In this document: one piece after another, positions 1-4,960 of the stretch
Position numbering within the stretch: position 1 is the stretch's first letter
Layout of the letters: every line of letters starts with the position of its first letter
From: Pseudomonadota bacterium
GTDB lineage: Bacteria > Pseudomonadota > Gammaproteobacteria > Pseudomonadales > Azotimanducaceae
DNA length: 5,726 bases
Direction of reading: 5' to 3'
Assembly (NCBI GenBank): GCA_009936895.1
Contig: JAACDS010000122.1
Span: 1-5,726 of the forward strand
The notes under the pieces: model-generated
The model's database searches: none
Seen by the model: only the letters and a program-made list of their open reading frames with translations
Told to the model about the DNA's origin: nothing
Translations under genes and position numbers: made by a program

Positions 1-132
1 AGAGCCTTGGGTGGTTGAGGTGAATTCGAGACAACCGTATTCCTGCAGAGCAAGCTCCCGCAGTCGCTCAGCGGTGCTCGCATAAGTCGGGTCTTGGGTT
101 TTAATTTGTGCTTTGAATATGACCGCGTACAT
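1..132 (-). CDS. ABM-domain (antibiotic biosynthesis monooxygenase-like) protein, N-terminal fragment
   Basis: I translated this stretch by hand on the minus strand. It begins with ATG at 132-130 and stays open for 44 codons to the left edge, so only the N-terminus is present. The peptide starts MYAVIFKAQIK, followed by YASTAERLRELALQEYGCLEF. This is the usual opening of small ABM-fold proteins: a first beta strand, a helix with a RLRELA-type core, then a GCL-x-F strand. Complete members are typically about 95-110 residues and form dimeric ferredoxin-like barrels. Some are cofactor-independent oxygenases and others bind heme; many have no known reaction. It lies 49 bases downstream of the DCC-family gene on the same strand, so the two are probably co-transcribed. 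No strong Shine-Dalgarno precedes the ATG. The assignment is by recognised sequence pattern only, and the catalytic half is outside the window. Confidence 0.7.
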   Translation of the reverse strand, partial: MYAVIFKAQIKTQDPTYASTAERLRELALQEYGCLEFTSTTQGS

Positions 133-181
133 GGTCGAATGCTGCCCAATCTGAGAGTAGATGTCGCGGTCGGAAGCATGC

Positions 182-541
182 TTAGCCGCCAAGATATCTC
201 TGCAATGTGGGTCGGATTCGCAAGAATTGAACGTAGGCTCTCTCCAGCATTTTCAACACAAGCGGAGTGCGAGCCAAGACGCCCAACGGTTTCAGCAAGG
301 GTAAGTGTCGCCACAGAACAGTAAAAGCCTCAGCGCCATCAACGATGGGCTGACCTTTCTCCTGGGCATGGAAGCGCTCGAGGAGCTGCCGAGAGTCCAG
401 TGGGCAGTCGGTGGTCGTATAAATATCGATGAAATCAATGCGCTTGAACCAATCCAATCGTTTCATGAACGCAATTTCTTTCGTACACAACGGGCACTGG
501 CTGTCGAACCAAACCTGTACTTGGGCCTGTTTGCCTTCCAT
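182..541 (-). CDS. DCC-family (DUF393) thiol-disulfide oxidoreductase-like protein
   Basis: This is a 119-residue protein with the family hallmark near the N-terminus: strand VQVWF, then D13-S-Q-C16-P-L-C19, the DxxCPLC motif that names the DCC family. The two cysteines in a CxxC arrangement and the thioredoxin-like start suggest thiol redox chemistry, but the biochemical role of the family is poorly defined. Later parts include a FIDI strand, an EAF-x-VLW-x-HLP segment and a hydrophobic helix with a C-terminal R-x-R. Length is normal for the family. No signal peptide or clear membrane span is seen, so it is probably cytoplasmic. I chose ATG at 541 because GGGAG lies 6 bases upstream; the frame can be extended to a TTG at 556, which lacks such a site. 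It sits 103 bases downstream of the P450 gene and 49 bases before the ABM-like gene, and may be the middle gene of a three-gene transcript. Confidence 0.82.
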   Translation of the reverse strand: MEGKQAQVQVWFDSQCPLCTKEIAFMKRLDWFKRIDFIDIYTTTDCPLDSRQLLERFHAQEKGQPIVDGAEAFTVLWRHLPLLKPLGVLARTPLVLKMLERAYVQFLRIRPTLQRYLGG

Positions 542-621
542 CTTGCTCTCCCGCAAAGGGTTGTAGGATCGTGAAAGTATCCCGCAAGCCGTGAAAAACG
601 AGTGGGTTACTGGACGGCTGG

Positions 622-641
622 AGCCGTGCGCTCGGCTTTTT
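622..641 (+). terminator. Weak hairpin plus T-run between P450 and DCC genes
   Basis: AGCCG (622-626) and CGGCT (633-637) pair around a 6-base loop, and the plus strand continues into a run of T (637-641), the form of a short intrinsic terminator. However, both flanking genes run on the minus strand, where the hairpin has no T-run after it. It could block antisense readthrough, or be chance. An overlapping perfect inverted repeat, ACGGCT-GG-AGCCGT at 614-627, competes for the same arm. Confidence 0.3.
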
Positions 642-644
642 CGA

Positions 645-2006
645 TCAGCGAACTTGGACTTGAGCCGGACGCTTGCCGTTTGGGCCGTACAGATTCACCT
701 GCAAACTCGAAATGGCGTGAACCAAAGCGTTGGGTGAAATAGTTTGTTTGCCTGTCCAGGTGATATTCGGAAAGCGTTCAAAAATACGTTCGAACGCCAA
801 CCGCAACTGCATTTTTGCGATACGAGAGCCCAGACATTTGTGCACGCCGTGACCGAAGGCCAGATGTTTCTCGACGTTGGGGCGATGCATGTCGAACATG
901 TCAGGGTTTGGGAAAACGTCGGGGTCCCGATTAGCCGCCCCGTACCAAAGCACCACTTTTTCGTCCTTGGCAATCTTCTGGCCGTTAATCTCGGCGTCCT
1001 CGGTGGCCGTGCGGCGCATATGGATTACCGGTGACACCATGCGTAGAGCTTCCTCAGACATTTGCGGAATGAGAGCGGGGTCTTCCAGCACCATGGCGCG
1101 TTGTTCTGGGAATTCATTCATCAGACGAATGGTGCCAGACAATGAATTTCGTGAGGTGTCGTTGCCGGCAAATATGATCAGCAGCCATGAACCGTCCAGG
1201 AATTCCTGGGGCAGCAGTTCGCCGTTCAGCTTGGATTGGGCAATGATCGTCAAGAGATCTTCCCGAGGGTTAGCGCGTCGATCCGCCATGACACGCTCAC
1301 CGTAGGCAAACATATCCGTCACGACCCGGTTGAAGCGGAGCGGAAACATAGGTTCGGAGAAAAATGTTTGCCATGGATTCGCCAAAAACTGCGCCGCAAG
1401 CTCCAAATGATGCATCCAGACTTTGATGGCTGGCCGGTCGCGTTCGTCCACGCCAAGCATCTCGCATAAGGTGAACAGCGGCAGTTCCTCGGAAAACATT
1501 TTTGCGAAATCGACAACCGGACCTTTGCGTTCCATCTCGTCCAGCAGACCGTCGATGTGGGTAGCGACCCGATCGCGAATGGTGGCGACGTAAGCGGGAA
1601 AAAAGAAGTCGCTTTGCTGCATCCGCATTTCCCGATGTAGCGGCTCGTCCATATTGATCAGGGAATTCAGGGCGGCAGGCATTAACTTCTCGGGCCGCCA
1701 CTGCTTTCGGTTAGGCACCGCCATATTGATGCTGCCCCGCTGGGACGAAAAGACGCTGTGGGCCAGTTCTGTCTGCTTGATGTCCTCATAGCGGGTGAGA
1801 GACCAAATGCCGGAAAGACCTTTTTCGCCCGGTGACCACATCACCGGGGCCTGTTCCCGCATTTTCTTGTAAACGTCGAAGGGATGACCCTTGGTCCATG
1901 CGGCCGGATCACCAAAGTTGAAGCCGTCGAACATAGGATAAGCGGCATTAAAAGTAGGCGCCTGTTGCCCGGAGTCGATCAAAATTTCATCGCTAATCAG
2001 TTTCAC
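645..2006 (-). CDS. Cytochrome P450 (CYP153/CYP124/CYP125-like)
   Basis: This is a soluble bacterial P450 monooxygenase of 453 residues from the chosen start. All diagnostic elements are present (numbering from that start): a C-helix HxxxR at 124-128 (H-R-E-M-R), the oxygen-activating I-helix AGNDTS at 280-285, the K-helix ExxR at 319-322 (E-A-L-R), and the heme-ligand loop FGHGVHKCLG at 384-393 with Cys391 as iron ligand. The I-helix (GNDTSRNS), the HMRRTAT segment after ExxR, VVLWYGAANRD and the SRIAKMQLR after the cysteine resemble CYP153 alkane and CYP124/125 terpenoid or sterol hydroxylases, so a hydrophobic aliphatic substrate is plausible; the exact family is not assigned. There is no membrane anchor. 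A GTG at 2006 has AGAGG 7 bases upstream and is preferred; the frame also opens at a TTG at 2036 without a convincing site. It needs a ferredoxin and reductase that are not in the window. It is divergent from the second P450. Confidence 0.95.
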   Translation of the reverse strand: MKLISDEILIDSGQQAPTFNAAYPMFDGFNFGDPAAWTKGHPFDVYKKMREQAPVMWSPGEKGLSGIWSLTRYEDIKQTELAHSVFSSQRGSINMAVPNRKQWRPEKLMPAALNSLINMDEPLHREMRMQQSDFFFPAYVATIRDRVATHIDGLLDEMERKGPVVDFAKMFSEELPLFTLCEMLGVDERDRPAIKVWMHHLELAAQFLANPWQTFFSEPMFPLRFNRVVTDMFAYGERVMADRRANPREDLLTIIAQSKLNGELLPQEFLDGSWLLIIFAGNDTSRNSLSGTIRLMNEFPEQRAMVLEDPALIPQMSEEALRMVSPVIHMRRTATEDAEINGQKIAKDEKVVLWYGAANRDPDVFPNPDMFDMHRPNVEKHLAFGHGVHKCLGSRIAKMQLRLAFERIFERFPNITWTGKQTISPNALVHAISSLQVNLYGPNGKRPAQVQVR

Positions 2007-2040
2007 GTCTAAGCCTCTGTTCGCATTTTCTGGCAAGCTG

Positions 2041-2072
2041 TTGAGCTTGGGATGGTCGGTAGCCGGTATACT
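2041..2072 (+). promoter_or_regulatory. Candidate promoter for the plus-strand P450 gene
   Basis: TATACT at 2067-2072 matches five of six bases of a sigma-70 -10 box. The best -35-like sequence is TTGAGC at 2041-2046, but the 20-base spacer is too long for a good promoter, so an activator may be needed or the -35 may be misjudged. A start site near 2079 would leave about 36 bases before ATG 2115 and would exclude ATG 2052 from the message. Confidence 0.35.
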
Positions 2073-2077
2073 CTACC
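2058..2077. promoter_or_regulatory. Candidate operator: perfect 5-bp dyad, GGTAG-N10-CTACC
   Basis: GGTAG at 2058-2062 and CTACC at 2073-2077 are exact inverted repeats spanning 20 bp, about two helical turns, between the two divergent P450 genes. The inner sequence has a further palindrome, GTATAC (2066-2071). The dyad covers the -10-like boxes on both strands, the position expected for a repressor that controls both genes. No regulator gene is in the window and 5-bp arms can arise by chance. Confidence 0.3.
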
Positions 2078-2099
2078 TGACTCTTTAATCAATACTCAA
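2065..2099 (-). promoter_or_regulatory. Candidate promoter(s) for the minus-strand P450 gene
   Basis: Reading the minus strand, two overlapping sigma-70-like pairs are visible: TTGAGT (2099-2094) with TAGAGT (2075-2070) at 18-base spacing, and TTGATT (2092-2087) with TATACC (2070-2065) at 16-base spacing. Each box matches consensus at four of six positions. Either would start transcription upstream of both possible start codons of the P450 at 2006 or 2036. The prediction is by eye only. Confidence 0.35.
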
Positions 2100-2114
2100 A
2101 GCGGTGGTTTACTC

Positions 2115-3257
2115 ATGACCGATGAGCAAGAAGCGATGAAGCCTTACGAGGGTGTTAAATTATTACGCGATCACGCGCCGGTAACGCAGTTGGAAGAGGA
2201 TGGGCCTTGGCAGGTAGCGCGTCATGCCGACGTGCACGCCATCTTGCGCGACCATGAGACGTTCTCGTCGGAGGTTTCCATACGTCCGCCCGAAGAACGT
2301 GGCGCACCGTCCATGTTGTTCAGCGATCCGCCGGTGCATCACCGGCTGCGCCGTTTGGTAAGCGTGGCTTTCAAGCCGAGGCAGATTCAAAAACAAGAAG
2401 AGCAGATTCGAGAACGATGCAAAGACCTGCTCGACGCCATGCCGACCAATGCGGAGGTCGATCTGGTTCAGGCCTTAGCGGCACCCCTGCCCGTGATGGT
2501 CATCGCCGAAATGCTTGGTGTTGAAGACGGCGATATGGCCACATTCAAAGCATGGTCAGACGAAATCTTCAGCAACATTGGCGAAATTTTGTTTGGTACC
2601 CCCAGTGCAGAATCCGAACGAGCTGCCGAGGAGATGAACGCCTATTTTTTGGAGCGAATTAACGATTTACGTGATCAGCCGAGAGAGCACTTGCTGGGCC
2701 AGCTGGTAGCGACGGAGACTGAAGACGGCAAATTGGATGATGAGGAACTGCTGAGTTTTTGTCGATTGCTGCTGATTGCCGGCAACGAAACCACCACAGG
2801 GTTGATCACCGCATCGGCGCGGATTTTTCACGAGCAGCCGGAAACTCTCGCGCGCCTTAAGGCGCAGCCTGAGCTGGCGAGTTCCTTTGTTGAGGAGGCG
2901 CTGCGCTTTTACTCGCCGTTTTCAGCCACGGTAAGACGTACAACGAAGTCGGTTGAAATTGCCGGGCAGACCATTGCAGCAGGAGAACTGGTGGTGCCGT
3001 TGATTGCCTCCGCAAATCGTGACGAGCGTGTCTTCGATGCTGCGGATACCTTTCAGATTGACCGCAGTCCGAATCAGCATTTGGGTTTGGGGTTTGGTAT
3101 TCACGTGTGTTTAGGGGCGCACCTCGCTCGGCTAGAAGGCAAGATCGTGGCGGAGCAAATGGCCGAACGGTACAGCAGCGTGATGCTGACTGAGCCGAAA
3201 ACGGCAACGGTCGGAGAGTTGGGCGGGCCGAAGCAATTGAATGTCATTGTCAGTTGA
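2115..3257 (+). CDS. Cytochrome P450, short soluble type, with Leu in place of the heme-loop Phe
   Basis: This is a 380-residue P450 from the chosen start. Key elements: FSDPPVHHRLRR at 69-80 (C-helix HxxxR region), I-helix AGNETT at 222-227, K-helix E-A-L-R at 261-264, VRRT just after it, ANRD at 300-303, and the cysteine loop LGFGIHVCLG at 325-334 with Cys332 as iron ligand. The first loop residue is Leu325 where nearly all P450s have Phe. The general look (MLFSDPP-x-HHRLR, GNETTT, GAHLAR) is of the broad group of soluble bacterial P450s that includes many CYP107-like enzymes; substrate unknown. I chose ATG 2115, with GGTGG 7 bases upstream and a MTDEQ start. The frame extends to ATG 2052, but that adds a non-P450-like 21 residues encoded by promoter-like DNA. 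It is likely followed by the GST-fold gene 115 bases downstream. No redox partner is encoded nearby. Confidence 0.94.
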   Translation: MTDEQEAMKPYEGVKLLRDHAPVTQLEEDGPWQVARHADVHAILRDHETFSSEVSIRPPEERGAPSMLFSDPPVHHRLRRLVSVAFKPRQIQKQEEQIRERCKDLLDAMPTNAEVDLVQALAAPLPVMVIAEMLGVEDGDMATFKAWSDEIFSNIGEILFGTPSAESERAAEEMNAYFLERINDLRDQPREHLLGQLVATETEDGKLDDEELLSFCRLLLIAGNETTTGLITASARIFHEQPETLARLKAQPELASSFVEEALRFYSPFSATVRRTTKSVEIAGQTIAAGELVVPLIASANRDERVFDAADTFQIDRSPNQHLGLGFGIHVCLGAHLARLEGKIVAEQMAERYSSVMLTEPKTATVGELGGPKQLNVIVS

Positions 3258-3372
3258 TCGATGGCTTACGAATCGACCGTAAAAGTCAACACGATTGGGG
3301 CGCGTTGCTTTGAGCATTTCTCCCTACGCGATAGCTTGGTAGGGTGAGCGCATTACAACTGAGCAGACTTTT
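3258..3372. other. Intergenic gap between P450 and GST-fold gene, with a 6-bp dyad
   Basis: The 115-base gap has no convincing terminator. The clearest structure is CCCTAC at 3322-3327 paired with GTAGGG at 3339-3344 around 11 bases; there is no T-run after it, so an operator or weak RNA hairpin is more likely than a terminator. TTGAGC (3310-3315) and TAGCTT (3332-3337) are 16 bases apart and could be a poor promoter overlapping this dyad. A weaker repeat, TCGAT (3258-3262) with ATCGA (3272-3276), follows the P450 stop codon directly. Confidence 0.35.
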
Positions 3373-4308
3373 ATGACCAACGTTATCCTTCACCAATACG
3401 CAGGCTCGCCTTTTTCGGAAAAAATCCGTTGTCTGCTGGGCTACAAAGAACAGGCTTATCAGACCGTAGAGATTCCGGTGATTATGCCCAAGCCGGATCT
3501 GATGGCGTTAACAGGCGGCTATCGAAAGACGCCAGTACTGCAGCACGGGGCAGACATTTATTGCGATTCCGGGATTATTTGCCGATTCCTCGATGGCGTC
3601 TTTCCCGACAAGCCCATCTATCCCCAAGAGCAGATCGCCGGGCTGACGGCCGCTGTTCATTGGACCGATACGTTTTTGTTCAAGGTCAGTGTTGCGGTCG
3701 CTTTCCAGCCTCGAGCCATGGTTGCAAACGATCTTTTCAGTGATCCAGCCGTTGCTGAAGCGTTCATGAAAGACCGAGCCGAGCTGAGTAAGGGCTCGAC
3801 GGAACTGGGGATGGATCTGAGCGTTGCCGAACCGCATTGGCTGCAGCATATGAAGCGTGTGGAGGCGCAATTGTCCTCGGCGAAGTTCTTGGGTGGCGAG
3901 TCGCCGACCATTTTGGATTTTTCGACTTACCATTGCTGCTGGTTTGTTTACAAAAACGACGTGCTGAAAAGCGACCTGGATGAGTTGCCCGCGTTGGCTC
4001 AATGGATGCAAAGAATGGCAGCCTTCGGTCACGGTGAGCCGACGACGATTTCCGGTGATGCAGCGGTGGAAATTGCCCTCAACAGCCAGCCAGCGGCAAC
4101 GCCTGTGACATCCGAAACCTCGGAGCCGCGGTTTGCGATTGGCGATACCGTAGAGGTGTTGCCCATCGACTACGGCTTCCAGCCAACTCGGGGGGCACTG
4201 CTGCTCGCGTCAATGAACGAACTGATCGTTCAGCGAACGGACCCCCGTGCTGGCGATGTCGCCGTGCATTTTCCTAGACTGGGCTTTCGCGTGGCGGCTA
4301 TTTCCTAG
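3373..4308 (+). CDS. GST-fold protein with a C-terminal extension (glutathione S-transferase family)
   Basis: This protein has 311 residues, against about 200-230 for an ordinary GST. Residues 1-80 are a thioredoxin-like GST N-domain: VILHQYAGSPFSEKIR with the S12-P-F-S15 active-site-like segment, the turn K52-T-P54 with the probable cis-proline, and the D65-S66 pair that in GSTs contacts the glutathione gamma-glutamyl group. Residues about 85-225 form an all-helical C-domain. Residues about 235-251 are a Pro/Ala/Thr/Ser-rich linker, and 252-311 are a small beta-rich module (FAIGDTVEVLPIDYGFQ, then strands NELIVQR and VAVHFPRLGFRV) reminiscent of SH3-like barrels. The family includes transferases, isomerases and proteins of unknown activity; this one cannot be assigned a reaction. 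The ATG has only a distant GAG upstream. It follows the P450 on the same strand and converges on the second GST gene with a 19-base gap. Confidence 0.85.
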   Translation: MTNVILHQYAGSPFSEKIRCLLGYKEQAYQTVEIPVIMPKPDLMALTGGYRKTPVLQHGADIYCDSGIICRFLDGVFPDKPIYPQEQIAGLTAAVHWTDTFLFKVSVAVAFQPRAMVANDLFSDPAVAEAFMKDRAELSKGSTELGMDLSVAEPHWLQHMKRVEAQLSSAKFLGGESPTILDFSTYHCCWFVYKNDVLKSDLDELPALAQWMQRMAAFGHGEPTTISGDAAVEIALNSQPAATPVTSETSEPRFAIGDTVEVLPIDYGFQPTRGALLLASMNELIVQRTDPRAGDVAVHFPRLGFRVAAIS

Positions 4309-4327
4309 CAGGCGTGCGCTGCAGAGG

Positions 4328-4960
4328 CTACCACTTGAGTACGGCCTGTGCTGGTGGCCTCGCCCGATAGCGTTCGTCCCAAGCACGGAGCAATGGACGG
4401 TCGCCGAACACATCCGCTTCAACGAAGCGGGTGAATTGCAGAAACGACTGCAGAGTACAGTCTGCGACGTTTACATGGTTTCCGCACAACAGCGGACGTC
4501 CGTCCCCGAGCAGAGTTTCCAAATAGTTCAGCGGTGTTTGCATGGACTCCAGATAATGGGCGGCTTTTTCCGGTTCTGGCGGGCGCCCCAGCGGTGAGTT
4601 GGTGGCATGGCCAAAAGCCCCCATGGGTCCGCCCAGTCGCAGGTCGATAACCCGCTCCAGATCTCGAGCCTTGCCTTTTTCTTCCGGCGTGCCCCGATAC
4701 ATGGTGTTGTCGGGAAACTTGTCTTCTAGGAAGTCGATCATGGCCAAGGACTCCACCAGATAGGTGCCGTCATCCAGTTCCAGCGCGGGTACGGTGCCGA
4801 AGGGGTTGCGCGCCAAGTGCTCGGGCTCTCTATGACGGCCTTTGACGGTGTTGACCACAATCTGTTCTATAGACATATGCACACCAAGAGCTTCGCGTTC
4901 AGCGATGTAGAGCATGACCTTAGTGGGGTTGGGGGCTAGCGGAACCATATATAACTTCAT
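4328..4960 (-). CDS. Glutathione S-transferase
   Basis: At 210 residues this is a normal-length cytosolic GST. The N-domain (1-80) begins MKLYMVPLAPNPTKV and carries the typical N-P-F-G-x-V-P-A-L segment at 52-60, with cis-Pro58, and E70-S71 for glutathione binding within VESLAMIDFLED. The helical C-domain (about 95-205) contains an N-VADCTL segment at 164-170 equivalent to the folding N-capping box with Asp167. The residue near the N-terminal active site (APNPTK) is not a clear Tyr, Ser or Cys, so the GST class is not obvious. The start is secure: AGAGG lies 6 bases before ATG, and the ATG overlaps the stop of the upstream LLM gene (ATGA), which implies translational coupling and a shared pathway. 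The likely role is glutathione conjugation, or glutathione-dependent isomerisation or reduction, of a product of the oxidoreductase. Its 3' end faces that of the plus-strand GST-fold gene. Confidence 0.93.
   Translation of the reverse strand: MKLYMVPLAPNPTKVMLYIAEREALGVHMSIEQIVVNTVKGRHREPEHLARNPFGTVPALELDDGTYLVESLAMIDFLEDKFPDNTMYRGTPEEKGKARDLERVIDLRLGGPMGAFGHATNSPLGRPPEPEKAAHYLESMQTPLNYLETLLGDGRPLLCGNHVNVADCTLQSFLQFTRFVEADVFGDRPLLRAWDERYRARPPAQAVLKW

Noticed and set aside
94..324. 76-codon plus-strand open frame near the left edge
   Set aside because: It lies opposite the ABM-like start and the DCC gene 3' end, both of which have recognisable products; the plus-strand product does not.
877..1305. 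142-codon plus-strand open frame opposite the minus-strand P450
   Set aside because: It overlaps the conserved P450 core in antisense and the translated product shows no family features.
1297..1701. 134-codon minus-strand frame within the P450, out of frame with it
   Set aside because: The P450 frame is continuous with all motifs in order, so there is no frameshift to explain and this is an Arg-rich shadow.
3508..4032. 174-codon open frame on the minus strand inside the extended GST-fold gene
   Set aside because: It is fully antisense to a well-supported coding frame, has no recognisable domain, and has a composition typical of a shadow frame.
4309..4327. Possible bidirectional terminator between the two convergent GST-type genes
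   Set aside because: Only GCAG/CTGC (4308-4311 with 4319-4322) can pair around 7 bases, and there is no T-run on either side.
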